DNA of 19,351 nucleotides from CAZWSE01 sp964636575 (GCA_964636575.1 CAZWSE010000065.1:1-19351); one strand, 5' to 3'; positions 7,402 through 15,984 are shown, counted from the first letter of the stretch. Numbers and translations: made by a program. The notes: generated from the sequence alone by a model not told the origin.

Positions 7402-8084
7402 GGCAAAAGCTCCATCGCCTGAGAGATGTAGAAACCGGATGAAACCTTCTCTACCGCACGCAGTGTGCGGGTGACGCCGACAGATTTGATGTCGCTGGCC
7501 AAACGGGCAGGCGCATGGGGGATCATAGTCGGGCTGCGATCGGATTTCGGGAAAATCTTGCCCGCGTACCACATGCCCATCAACAGCTTGGTGCGGGGAG
7601 CGACGGTGAACAGGATGCTGCCCTGCACACGCGGGGTCAGCTTGGCCAAGGACAGGCCAATATCGGCGCCGGAATAGTAAATAAGGCTGTCCATGGCGAC
7701 GACGTTATCAAAGAGGCCCAGCTTGGCATCCAGCATATCGCCGGATACGAATTGCACGCGGCGCTCCAACTTGGCGGGCAGGCGTTGGCGGGCAATGTCC
7801 ACCAAAGACGGCGAGATATCGCAAGCCACCACATCGGCACCGCGGGCGGCGAGCTCAATGGTCATTTGACCCGCGCCACAGCCTGCATCCAAGACACGGG
7901 CACCGCGCAAATCGGCGGGCAAGGCGTCCAGCAAGACATCACGCATACGGTCACGGCCCGCACGCACGGTTGCACGCACGCGCGACACAGGGGCGTCTGA
8001 GGTCAGCGCCTCCCATGTCTTGGTCGCGGTCTTGTCGAAATAGGTTTCAACGCGCGACAGGGTTTGACCGTAGTCGTTTGGCAT
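7398..8084 (-). CDS. bchM: Mg-protoporphyrin IX O-methyltransferase
   Basis: A 228-residue SAM-dependent methyltransferase that methylates the ring C propionate of Mg-protoporphyrin IX, giving the substrate for the cyclase AcsF. The class I SAM motif VLDAGCGAGQMTIELA is at about residues 64-79, followed by an acidic motif (ADVVACDIS) and GDML, and by a C-terminal region rich in basic and hydrophobic residues (TKLLMGMWYAGKIFPKSDRSP) thought to face the membrane or porphyrin. The ATG at 8084 overlaps the bchL stop by one base (TGATG). A TTG one codon upstream could be read as a start but is less likely. The upstream ribosome site is weak (TTGGA), which suggests coupling to bchL. The stop overlaps the lhaA start. 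Length is typical (about 225-230). Confidence 0.95.
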   Translation of the reverse strand: MPNDYGQTLSRVETYFDKTATKTWEALTSDAPVSRVRATVRAGRDRMRDVLLDALPADLRGARVLDAGCGAGQMTIELAARGADVVACDISPSLVDIARQRLPAKLERRVQFVSGDMLDAKLGLFDNVVAMDSLIYYSGADIGLSLAKLTPRVQGSILFTVAPRTKLLMGMWYAGKIFPKSDRSPTMIPHAPARLASDIKSVGVTRTLRAVEKVSSGFYISQAMELLP

Positions 8085-8983
8085 CAATCAAATCCAAGCA
8101 GTTCAAAGATATCGCGGTCGGGCAAGGGGGCAGGGGCCAAAGGCTCTGTCCCGTTCCAAAGGGTTTCGGCCAGACGAATATATTCCTTGCGAACCTGCAC
8201 GATTTCTTCGTCATCGGGCATTTCAAACAGGGTCTTCTTCTTCAGGCGCGATCGGCGGATGGCATCAAGATCGGGCATATGGGCGATGCGGTTGAACCCG
8301 ACGGTATCGCAATAACGATCGACCTCATCGGTTTCGCGCGACCGGTTGGCGACGCAGCCTGCAAGGCGGACCTTGTAGTTGGCAGATTTGGCCTGAACGG
8401 CGGCAATGATCCGGTTCATGGCGTAGATGCTGTCAAAGTCATTGGCGGTGACGATCAAGGCGCGATCCGCATGCTGCAAGGGGGCCGCAAAGCCACCACA
8501 GACCACATCGCCAAGCACGTCAAAGATCACCACATCGGTGTCTTCCAGCAAGTGATGCTGTTTGAGCAGTTTGACCGTCTGGCCAACCACATATCCGCCG
8601 CAACCTGTGCCTGCTGGCGGGCCGCCGGCCTCAACGCATTTCACACCGTTGTAGCCCTCAAAGACGAAGTCTTCTGCGCGCAGCTCTTCAGGGTGGAAAT
8701 CGACCTCTTTCAGGATGTCGATAACGGTGGGCTGCAATGTGCCTGTCAGCGTAAAGGTGCTGTCATGTTTCGGGTCACAGCCGATTTGCAAAACCCGCTT
8801 GCCGAGTTTCGAGAAGGCCGCAGAGAGGTTGGACGAGGTGGTCGATTTCCCGATCCCGCCTTTGCCGTAGACCGAAAAGACCTTGGCCCCTTCGATTTTA
8901 GCACTGTCGTCCTGATGGACCTGAACCGATCCTTCGCCGTCTTGGCCTTTCAGGTTCGGGGGTGTTCTATCGAGCGGGCTCAT
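8084..8983 (-). CDS. bchL: Light-independent protochlorophyllide reductase, iron-sulphur ATP-binding protein
   Basis: A 299-residue NifH-like ATPase that forms a homodimer bridged by a 4Fe-4S cluster and delivers electrons to the BchNB core during dark reduction of protochlorophyllide ring D. The P-loop is GKGGIGKST (about residues 40-48). The cluster cysteines are C128 (PPAGTGCGG) and C162 (DVVCGGF), and the CDPKHDST switch region is present at 69-76. The frame is open for 65 further codons, but the ATG at 8983 is supported by AAAGGAAC upstream and by the MSPLDRTPPNL start resembling known BchL. It lies 85 nt after bchH, the largest gap in the bchF-lhaA block. The enzyme is oxygen sensitive, which is notable beside the oxygen-requiring AcsF of the same operon. 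BchX is excluded by the neighbouring bchNB and by sequence. Confidence 0.97.
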   Translation of the reverse strand: MSPLDRTPPNLKGQDGEGSVQVHQDDSAKIEGAKVFSVYGKGGIGKSTTSSNLSAAFSKLGKRVLQIGCDPKHDSTFTLTGTLQPTVIDILKEVDFHPEELRAEDFVFEGYNGVKCVEAGGPPAGTGCGGYVVGQTVKLLKQHHLLEDTDVVIFDVLGDVVCGGFAAPLQHADRALIVTANDFDSIYAMNRIIAAVQAKSANYKVRLAGCVANRSRETDEVDRYCDTVGFNRIAHMPDLDAIRRSRLKKKTLFEMPDDEEIVQVRKEYIRLAETLWNGTEPLAPAPLPDRDIFELLGFD

Positions 8984-9068
8984 GAGCGCGTTCCTTTCAA
9001 CTGGCGGGCTGCGCCCACCTTCATTTTTCCAAAAATACTCTTGGCTACAGTCTGTATCGTTGCGTCGG
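8984..9068 (-). promoter_or_regulatory. bchH-bchL spacer with AT-rich inverted repeat
   Basis: This 85-nt gap is the only real pause in the bch part of the superoperon. It contains an AT-rich palindrome, ATTTTT-CC-AAAAAT (9023-9036), inside a longer stretch (9018-9040) that on the minus strand reads GAGTATTTTTGG followed by AAAAATGAAGG. A small GGGC-GCA-GCCC hairpin lies between it and the bchL ribosome site AAAGGAAC. No convincing -35/-10 pair and no PpsR box is seen. The stretch may be an mRNA processing or stability element that sets bchL level relative to bchH, or a short dispersed repeat. Both are inference. Confidence 0.35.
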
Positions 9069-12000
9069 TCATTCTGCGGGTATCCCTTCAAGCTGGTCTT
9101 CAAGCGCATCGGCTGCATCTTGCAATGCGGCCAGCGTTTCAGAATCCGGGGCCCAATAGTTGCTGTCAGAGGCTTCAAGCAGGCGGTTGGCCATCCGGCT
9201 CGATGCTGTCGGGTTCAATTCGGCCAGCCGTTTGCGCATCTCTTCGTCCAGCACAAAGGTCTCTGATATGCGCTGGTAGACCCAGTCATCCACTTGGCCC
9301 GTGGTCGCCGACCAGCCCAGCGTATTGGTCACCTGCGCTTCGATCTGGCGCACGCCTTCCGCCCCGTGTTTCAGCAGGCCTTCGTAGAATTTAGGGTTCA
9401 ACTGGCGGCTGCGTGTTTCCAGTGCAACCTGATCTTTCAAGGTCCGTACTTTTGCGTTGCCGCGTGTTTGGTCGCCGATGTAGACGGATGTTTCCTGTCC
9501 GCCCCGCGCCCGTTTCACCGCCCGTGCGATCCCGCCGAGCGTATCGAAGTAGTGGTCAACCGTTGTGACCCCCAGTTCCACAGATTCAAGGTTTTGATAG
9601 GCCAGTTCCACGTCGCCCAATGCGTTTTGCAACAGGTCCCCGTTGGCGCTGGCTTTGCCGTCGACCCCGTATGCAAAGGATTTGCGTGTCTGGTAGGCAT
9701 CCGCCAGTTCGTCTTCGTCCCCGAATGCAGAGCTGTCGACCAACTGGTTCACGTTCGACCCGTAGGCCCCTTCCGCGTTTGAGAAGACCCGCATCGCTGC
9801 CGTTTCCAGATCGCAGCACATCTTGATGCTGTAGTCGAGCGCGTGGGCGCGGATGAAGTTCTGTTCCAGCGGCTCGTCTGCTTGTGCGCATTTGAGCGCT
9901 GCTTCGGCCAACATCCGCGTTTGCAGTGGCAGTAGATCCCGGAAGATGCCCGAGAGCGTCATGATCACATCGACCCGTGGTCGCCCGAGGTCTTCCAGCG
10001 GGATCAGGTCTGCCCCTGCCAGCCGCCCGAAGCTGTCGAACCGTGGTTTGCATCCCATCAGCGCCAGTGCTTGCCCGATGGGTCCGCCGTCTGATTTGAT
10101 GTTGTCGCTGCCCCAAAGCACGAGCGCCACGGACCGTGGCAGTGTGGGGTGTGTTTCGAGCAGAAGTTTGGCCTGCTTTGCCCCGTCGCGGCACGCGAAT
10201 TCGGTTGGCATGCGGAAGGGGTCAAAGGCGTGGATGTTGCGGCCTGTGGGGAGTATGTCTGTGGACCGGATGAGGTCGCCGCCCGGAACGGGTTTGGTGA
10301 AGTGCCCTTGCAGTGCGTTCAGGATCGCAGGGATTTCGGTTTCTTGTTGCAGCAGCGTGTCGATCCGTGCGCGTGTGTCCGCGTCGGTGTCGGCCATGAT
10401 GCTGATATATTCCGCCCGCGCCGCATCGGAGAGCGTTTGCCCCACCACATGCAGCCCGTCGGGGATCAGCGCGTCTTCTGTTTCCAGCAGTTTCAGCCAA
10501 AGCGTTTCGGGCGCCGTGCCGCCCATGTCCACGGCTTCGGATTGGTCTGCGATCAGTGCTTCGAGGTCCGCGCGGTCGTCTGCGTCGGGGTCCATCGAAC
10601 GCCAGCGGGTGAGGCTGTCTTTGAGTTCTGCCAAGCCTTTGTAAAGCCCAGAGGCTGCCAGTGGCGGGGTCAGATGTGTGATCGTGACTGCGTTGCTGCG
10701 GCGTTTGGCCAGCGTTGCCTCGGACGGGTTGTTTGACGCGTAGAGGTAGACGTTTGGCATGTCCCCGATCAGCCGGTCCGGCCAGTCTTGCCCTGAAGGA
10801 CCCGATTGCTTGCCCGGCATAAATTCGAGTGCGCCGTGCATGCCGAAGTGCAGCAATGCGTCGGCCTTAAAGCTGTTCTTGAGCCACAGATAGAAGGTCG
10901 CGAAGGCATGCGTGGGCGCGAAACCTGTTTCAAACAGAAGTCTCATCGGGTCGCCTTCGTAACCGAAGGTGGGCTGTAACCCGATGAAAACATTACCGTA
11001 CTGTGCGCCTAGTATGAATACGCCGCGTCCATCGGACTGGATGCGGCCGGGGGCGGGCCCCCAAACATCTTCGATTTCGTCAAGCCATGGGGTGCCTGAT
11101 ACTATATCATCCGCGCTGACGTGGGCGGCGACGTTGGCCTCTTGCCCGTAGGTTGCGGCGGATCCTTGCAGGACCGTTTCGCGCAACTCTTCCACTGTCG
11201 CAGGCGGGGTCAGATCGTAGCCTTCGCGCTTCATCGCGTGCAGCGTGTTGAAGAGGCTTTCAAAGACGGACAGATAGGCCGCCGTACCCGCAGCGCCTGC
11301 GTTGGGCGGGAAGCCGAACAGAACGATGCCCACTTTGCGGTCCGCCACGCGCGAGCGGCGCAGTTCGGCGAGGTTCGCGGCGCGGTTGACCAGATGTTCG
11401 ATGCGTTCGGGGCAGGGGGCCATTGCTTTGGCGGTGGCATCGGACGCCACGCAGCGCAATTTGCACCCGTCGCATCCAGATGCGCCATGACGGCCTGCAA
11501 AGACAGTTGGCGTGGCGGCACCATCGAGTTCGGGCAATGCCACGAGCATCGTTGTCTCAATCGGGCCAAGCCCCGAGCCTGACGCGGCCCATTGGCCAAG
11601 GGTTTGAAATTCGAGCGGGTGCGCGGCCACATAGGGCACATCAAGCTTGGCCAGCATATCCACGGCAGCGTCGTTGTCGTTATAGGCAGGGCCACCGACA
11701 AGCGAGAAACCTGTCAAAGACACAAGCGCATCGATTTGCACGCCGTCGTCTGTGTTGAAGAACCCGTTGATCGCGGGGCGGCTGTCGAGACCGCCTGCGA
11801 ATGCGGGCAGCACACGGATGCCTTTGGCCTCAAAGGCGCGAATGACGTGATCGTAATGCGCCGTATCTGCGGACAATACATAGGACCGCATCATCAACAG
11901 ACCCACCGTGGCGTGATAGCCGTCCGGGCCTTTGATTTCTGTGGCGTCGGTCGTCATGCGCTGCGGCAGATCGGGGTGATAAAGCCCCGTTTCGGGATAA

Positions 12001-12641
12001 TCGATGGGATCAGCGGCGGCAGGTTGGTCGGGCCAGCCTTCGACGGTGCTGTATTTGTTGAGCAAGAACCGGACCATCGCATCGATGTTTTCATCCGACC
12101 CGCCGAGCCAGTATTGCATCGACAAAAACCACGCCCGCAGGTCTTGGGATTTGCCGGGAATAAACTTGAGGATGCGGGGCAGGCGGCGCAGCATCGCCAT
12201 CTTCTTTTCGCCCGACTGCGTAGACGGCTTGGAAGACCCGCGCAGCTTTTTCATCATCTTCATAGCACCCGAGGTCGGGGCCATCATATCAAGGCTGCCC
12301 ATCTTGGTCAGCTTCACGATTGAGGCGTCCGCGATCAGGTTGATCATCGCATCGCAAGCGTCGCGGCGGGCCTCTAGATGGGGTAGGATGCGCATGACTT
12401 GTTCTTCGAGGAACAACAAGTTCACCACGATCATATTGGCGCGTTCGATGTCTTCAACGCAGGCTTGGAAGGCATCGGGGTTTTCACCCCATTCTGCCGC
12501 CGCATGTACCGAAACATGCAGGCCGGGATAATCGAGCGCCAGTTGGTCCATCGCACGCGTCACCGGACCCGCCGCACGGCTGTCCAGCGTCACGATGACG
12601 AAGCGGTACTGGCCGCCGTTTATGCCCGTTTCATCGCGCAT
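9069..12641 (-). CDS. bchH: Magnesium chelatase subunit H (cobaltochelatase-like large subunit)
   Basis: A 1190-residue catalytic, porphyrin-binding subunit of Mg chelatase, which with BchI and BchD (not in this window) inserts Mg2+ into protoporphyrin IX, the branch point from haem. Recognisable regions are the N-terminal FVIVTLDSRAAGPV domain, the central YHATVGLLMMRSYVLSADTAHYD and FAGGLDSRPAI segments, LLHFGMHGALEFMPGKQ (an H-containing metal-site loop), and the C-terminal half with RGNAKVRTLKDQVALETRSRQLNPKFYEG. Length is normal (about 1190-1200). The frame is open to 12734, but the ATG at 12641 is chosen from homologue-like N-terminus and an AAAGG seven bases upstream; it overlaps the bchB end by 11 nt. 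Codons ATA, CTA, GTA and TTA cluster around 10970-11110, unlike the flanks. CobN is the main alternative and is excluded by the bch context. Confidence 0.96.
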   Translation of the reverse strand: MRDETGINGGQYRFVIVTLDSRAAGPVTRAMDQLALDYPGLHVSVHAAAEWGENPDAFQACVEDIERANMIVVNLLFLEEQVMRILPHLEARRDACDAMINLIADASIVKLTKMGSLDMMAPTSGAMKMMKKLRGSSKPSTQSGEKKMAMLRRLPRILKFIPGKSQDLRAWFLSMQYWLGGSDENIDAMVRFLLNKYSTVEGWPDQPAAADPIDYPETGLYHPDLPQRMTTDATEIKGPDGYHATVGLLMMRSYVLSADTAHYDHVIRAFEAKGIRVLPAFAGGLDSRPAINGFFNTDDGVQIDALVSLTGFSLVGGPAYNDNDAAVDMLAKLDVPYVAAHPLEFQTLGQWAASGSGLGPIETTMLVALPELDGAATPTVFAGRHGASGCDGCKLRCVASDATAKAMAPCPERIEHLVNRAANLAELRRSRVADRKVGIVLFGFPPNAGAAGTAAYLSVFESLFNTLHAMKREGYDLTPPATVEELRETVLQGSAATYGQEANVAAHVSADDIVSGTPWLDEIEDVWGPAPGRIQSDGRGVFILGAQYGNVFIGLQPTFGYEGDPMRLLFETGFAPTHAFATFYLWLKNSFKADALLHFGMHGALEFMPGKQSGPSGQDWPDRLIGDMPNVYLYASNNPSEATLAKRRSNAVTITHLTPPLAASGLYKGLAELKDSLTRWRSMDPDADDRADLEALIADQSEAVDMGGTAPETLWLKLLETEDALIPDGLHVVGQTLSDAARAEYISIMADTDADTRARIDTLLQQETEIPAILNALQGHFTKPVPGGDLIRSTDILPTGRNIHAFDPFRMPTEFACRDGAKQAKLLLETHPTLPRSVALVLWGSDNIKSDGGPIGQALALMGCKPRFDSFGRLAGADLIPLEDLGRPRVDVIMTLSGIFRDLLPLQTRMLAEAALKCAQADEPLEQNFIRAHALDYSIKMCCDLETAAMRVFSNAEGAYGSNVNQLVDSSAFGDEDELADAYQTRKSFAYGVDGKASANGDLLQNALGDVELAYQNLESVELGVTTVDHYFDTLGGIARAVKRARGGQETSVYIGDQTRGNAKVRTLKDQVALETRSRQLNPKFYEGLLKHGAEGVRQIEAQVTNTLGWSATTGQVDDWVYQRISETFVLDEEMRKRLAELNPTASSRMANRLLEASDSNYWAPDSETLAALQDAADALEDQLEGIPAE

Positions 12642-14157
12642 AGTGGGCCTTTGCTTCATAGAGTGTGTCGATTGAGATTTCCGACATGCCACGATCTTGC
12701 GCGAAGGCCTCTGTGTTCCGGCGGGCCTTGCCACGGACGAAAAACGGGATCTTCTTCAGCTCTTTTTCCGCATCTGCCAGCCAGACCATGACATCGCTGC
12801 CTGTGGTTTGGGTTTGCGCGGGCTCTGGCGCTTCGACCTTGGCTTTGGCCTGACCGCCGTGGTGGCTGGCCCCTGCATCGTCGTGGAATTCAAAATCGTC
12901 GCGGAACATGTGCAGCAGGTGTTCTTCCAGCCCCATGACCAGCGGGTGGACCCATGTGTCAAAGATCACATTGGCGCCTTCGAACCCCATTTGAGGCGAA
13001 TACCGCGCGGGGAAGTCTTGTACGTGCACGGGCGCTGAAATGACTGCGCATGGGATGCCGAGCCGCTTGCCGATGTGCCGTTCCATCTGCGTGCCGAGGA
13101 TCATTTCGGGTTGCAGGGTCTCAATGGCTTGTTCGACTTCGAGATAGTCGTCGGTGATCAGCGCTGTGAGGCCAAATTCCTTGGCGAGGCTGCGGATATC
13201 GCGCGCCATTTCGCGGTTGTAGCAACCCATCCCTACCACTTCGAACCCCATTTCATCACGGGCGATGCGTGCGGCGGCTTTGACGTGTGTGCCGTCCCCG
13301 AAGAGGAACACCCGTTTGCCTGTCAGGTATGTGCTGTCGACCGAGGCCGAGTACCATGGCAGGCGCAGGCGGCTTTCGTCGATGTTTGGTGTCAGGCCCG
13401 TCAGTTCGGCCACTTCTGCGATGAAATCACGGGTGGCACCGACCCCGATGGGCACTGTTTTTGTGTAAGGCTGGTTCAGTTCCCGTTCCATCCAGCGGCA
13501 GGCGCTTTCGCCGGTTTCGGGGTACATCAGCACGTTGAAATGCGCGGCCCCGAGGTTTTGGATGTCTGTGGGCGTTGATGTCATGGGCGCGGTTACGTTC
13601 ACGTCGATGCCCATTTCCGACAGCAGGCCGGTCAGTTCTTCGATGTCGTCGCGGTGCCGGAACCCGAGCGCTGTTGGCCCGATCAGGTTGCATGTGATGC
13701 GCTTGGTGCGGTCCATCGGTTTGGCGAGCGCGCGTACGATCTGGAAGAAGGTTTCATCCGCGCCGTAGTTTTCCTTGCGCTGGTAGCTTGGCAATTCGAG
13801 CGCGATGACCGGCACGGGCATGTTCATGGTTTCGGCCATGCCGCCGGGGTCATCCTGGATCAGTTCTGCCGTGCAGGACGCGCCGACGATGATCGCCTCA
13901 GGCCGGAACCGGTCGTAGGCGTCTTGGCAGGCTGTTTTAAAGAGGTTCGCCGTGTCGCTGCCCAAATCCCGCGCTTGGAAGGTTGTGTAGGTGACCGGCG
14001 GGCGGTGGTTGCGTCGTTCGATCATCGTGAAGAGCAGATCCGCGTAGGTGTCGCCTTGCGGTGCGTGCAAAACGTAGTGCAGGCCGGTCATGCCGGTGGC
14101 GACGCGCATGGCGCCGACGTGGGGTGGGCCTTCGTATGTCCAGACAGTCAATTTCAT
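12631..14157 (-). CDS. bchB: Light-independent protochlorophyllide reductase subunit B
   Basis: A 508-residue subunit of the BchNB heterotetramer. BchB helps bind protochlorophyllide and contributes the unusual aspartate ligand of the NB 4Fe-4S cluster, seen here as D36 in HAPQGDTYAD at the family position. The start MKLTVWTYEGPPHVGAMRVA is characteristic; further conserved segments include VGASCTAELIQDDPGG, LELPSYQRKENYGADETFFQ and the C-terminal WLADAEKELKKIPFFVRGKARRNTE (light-independent reductase C-terminal domain). The ATG at 14157 overlaps the bchN stop (ATGA) and has GGAG upstream; the 66 upstream codons of open frame are non-homologous run-through. It overlaps bchH by 11 nt. Acting with BchL and BchN it reduces the C17=C18 double bond without light. 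Confidence 0.97.
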   Translation of the reverse strand: MKLTVWTYEGPPHVGAMRVATGMTGLHYVLHAPQGDTYADLLFTMIERRNHRPPVTYTTFQARDLGSDTANLFKTACQDAYDRFRPEAIIVGASCTAELIQDDPGGMAETMNMPVPVIALELPSYQRKENYGADETFFQIVRALAKPMDRTKRITCNLIGPTALGFRHRDDIEELTGLLSEMGIDVNVTAPMTSTPTDIQNLGAAHFNVLMYPETGESACRWMERELNQPYTKTVPIGVGATRDFIAEVAELTGLTPNIDESRLRLPWYSASVDSTYLTGKRVFLFGDGTHVKAAARIARDEMGFEVVGMGCYNREMARDIRSLAKEFGLTALITDDYLEVEQAIETLQPEMILGTQMERHIGKRLGIPCAVISAPVHVQDFPARYSPQMGFEGANVIFDTWVHPLVMGLEEHLLHMFRDDFEFHDDAGASHHGGQAKAKVEAPEPAQTQTTGSDVMVWLADAEKELKKIPFFVRGKARRNTEAFAQDRGMSEISIDTLYEAKAHYAR

Positions 14158-15428
14158 GCTGTTTTCTCCAGCTTGAGCATGTCGTGGCGGCGGACGGGGC
14201 GGGAGAAGAGCCCTGCGAGATCGCCTGCTTGTTCGTAGAAGTGCACGGGGGTGAACACCAACTCGATGGCCCATTTGGTGGCCAAGCCGTCTGCTTCGAG
14301 CGGATTGGCGAGACCCAGTCCGCAGACGGTCAGGTCGGGCCGTGCTGCGCGGCAACGGTCGAGTTGCAGGTCGACGTCTTGGCCTTCGGAGAGCGTTGGG
14401 CCTTCTTCGAGCAAGTCCAGATCAGGTCCGACGAGCGATTTGTGGATGAAGGGCGCGCCGACCTCGATGGCGGTCATGCCACATTCGCGGGTCAAGAAAC
14501 GGGCGAGCGGGATTTCGAGCTGGCTGTCGGGGAAGAAGAAGATGGATTTGCCGCGCAGGTGCTCAGAGGCTTGTGCGATGGCTTTGGCGGCGCGGGCGCG
14601 GGGTGCTGCGGTGACGCGCTCAAAGGTTTCATCATCGACGCCAAATTCGTCTGCGACGGCGCGGAGCCATGCGGTTGTGCCTTCTTCGCCGAAGGGGAAG
14701 GGGGCTTGGATATGCCGTGCGCCGCGGCGTTCAAGGGCGGCGTGGGTGTCGCCGAGGAAAGGTTGTGTCAGGGCGAAGACGGTGTTTGGCCCGACGGACA
14801 GTTCTGTATCGGCGCGCGGGGCGGGAAGCACGCGGATTGGGCCGATGCCCATTTGTTCCAGCAGGCTGACGGCCTGTTCTTCGACCACATCAGGCAGGGC
14901 ACCGACGAGCATCAGTTCGCGGGCGTCCGTTTTGGGCAGGACGGGGACCATTGAGGCAAGGCAGGCATCTTCGCCTTGGGTGAAGGTCGTTTCAATGCCG
15001 GAGCCAGAGTAGTTCAGCACGCGGACGGAAGGCGCGTAGGTCTTGGTCAGACGCTCTGCCGCTTTTTCGAGATCAAGCTTGATGACCTCGGACGGGCAGG
15101 AGCCGACGAGGAACAGTTGTTTGATATCTGTGCGGCGGGCAAGGAGCTTGGCGACTTCGCGGTCGATCTCGTCCTGGGCGTCGGCGAGACCTGCGAGATC
15201 GGTTTCTTCAAGGATCGCGGTGCCAAAGCGGGGTTCTGCAAAAATCATCACGCCAGCGGCGGATTGGAGCAGGTGCGCGCAGGTTCGAGAGCCGATTACG
15301 AGGAAAAATGCGTCCTGCATCTTGCGGTGCAGCCAGATGATTCCCGTCAAACCGCAGAAAACTTCGCGCTGTCCGCGCTGTTTCAGAATCGGCGTATTGG
15401 AGCATCCGGTGGAGGGTAAATCTTTCAC
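14154..15428 (-). CDS. bchN: Light-independent protochlorophyllide reductase subunit N
   Basis: A 424-residue NifD-like subunit of the dark-operative protochlorophyllide reductase. The three cysteine ligands of the NB cluster are C25 (REVFCGLTG), C50 (IGSRTCAHLL) and C111 (LVGSCPSEVI), one residue earlier than the numbering reported for R. capsulatus BchN. Other family segments are RFGTAILEETDLAGL and FPDSQLEIPLARFL. The start is GTG at 15428, overlapping the bchF stop as GTGA, with AAGGGG eight bases upstream. The next gene, bchB, overlaps at the other end. Length equals that of R. capsulatus BchN. The GTG start may moderate translation relative to bchF. No unusual substitution in the cluster ligands is seen, so the enzyme should be active. 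Confidence 0.97.
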   Translation of the reverse strand: MKDLPSTGCSNTPILKQRGQREVFCGLTGIIWLHRKMQDAFFLVIGSRTCAHLLQSAAGVMIFAEPRFGTAILEETDLAGLADAQDEIDREVAKLLARRTDIKQLFLVGSCPSEVIKLDLEKAAERLTKTYAPSVRVLNYSGSGIETTFTQGEDACLASMVPVLPKTDARELMLVGALPDVVEEQAVSLLEQMGIGPIRVLPAPRADTELSVGPNTVFALTQPFLGDTHAALERRGARHIQAPFPFGEEGTTAWLRAVADEFGVDDETFERVTAAPRARAAKAIAQASEHLRGKSIFFFPDSQLEIPLARFLTRECGMTAIEVGAPFIHKSLVGPDLDLLEEGPTLSEGQDVDLQLDRCRAARPDLTVCGLGLANPLEADGLATKWAIELVFTPVHFYEQAGDLAGLFSRPVRRHDMLKLEKTA

Positions 15429-15928
15429 GCTGTGGCCCCTTGAGGTTGGCCCGCAGCTTGCAATCTAGCGGCGCGCAGTTTGAGGATAAATTGGCCCGCA
15501 TTCACGACGTATGCGGCATAGGCGGCGAGCGCGATCCACATGAGCGAAACGGGCGCGATCGAGCCCGTGAAAAGCCCGTAAAGATAGAGCGTATGCAGGG
15601 CGATCACGACGAAGGAAAATACGTCTTCCCAAAAGAAGGCGGGCGCGAAAAGGTATTGACCGAAAACGATTTTTTCCCAAATCGCGCCAGTGATCATAAT
15701 GATGTAAAGGAAGGCCGTTTTGATCAGGATGGACCATGTCGCGGCCATGTAGCCGTCGCCGGACATCAGGTAGCGCACGACCAGCACCAAAGACACGGCA
15801 AAGGCTATAAATTGGAGAGGGGCCAGAATGCCTTGGATCGGGGTCCAAATGGTGGCGTCACGGCGCGCGCGTTGATCAGGCGTATAGAGGCCGCCCTGAC
15901 CGATTGGTGTGCCGTTTTGGCGTGACAT
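15425..15928 (-). CDS. bchF: 2-vinyl (3-vinyl) bacteriochlorophyllide a hydratase
   Basis: A 167-residue membrane protein that adds water to the 3-vinyl group, giving the 3-hydroxyethyl intermediate on the way to the acetyl group of bacteriochlorophyll a. Family features are YTPDQRARRDATIWTPIQGI near residues 15-34, a first helix (about 36-54), ILIKTAFLYIIMITGAIWEKIVFGQYLFAPAFFWEDVFS in the middle and a last helix at about 125-145. The length matches BchF. The ATG at 15928 faces a 322-nt divergent region; a GGGAG lies about ten bases upstream. It is the first gene of the long minus-strand operon, so its promoter and the adjacent PpsR box probably govern transcription of the genes behind it. 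Its stop overlaps the bchN GTG. Confidence 0.95.
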   Translation of the reverse strand: MSRQNGTPIGQGGLYTPDQRARRDATIWTPIQGILAPLQFIAFAVSLVLVVRYLMSGDGYMAATWSILIKTAFLYIIMITGAIWEKIVFGQYLFAPAFFWEDVFSFVVIALHTLYLYGLFTGSIAPVSLMWIALAAYAAYVVNAGQFILKLRAARLQAAGQPQGATA

Positions 15929-15984
15929 TATTTGGGTCTCCCGTCCCTTGTATTGGCTCCAAAGTAAGGGTCAGGCCAAGAAAG

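Noticed and set aside
8085..8087. TTG as bchM start
   Set aside because: The ATG directly after it overlaps the bchL stop (TGATG) and is the more usual initiation codon; the difference is one residue.
8985..9178. N-terminal extension of bchL by 65 codons into the bchH gene
   Set aside because: It would read through the spacer and the end of bchH in another frame; the ATG at 8983 has a clear AAAGGAAC site.
7970..9394. 474-codon plus-strand open frame opposite bchM, bchL and the end of bchH
   Set aside because: It is antisense to firmly identified genes, has no recognisable protein features and arises from the GC-rich codon pattern of the real genes.
12642..12734. N-terminal extension of bchH by 31 codons
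   Set aside because: The extension lies inside bchB and is unlike BchH; the ATG at 12641 has a ribosome site and gives the normal length.
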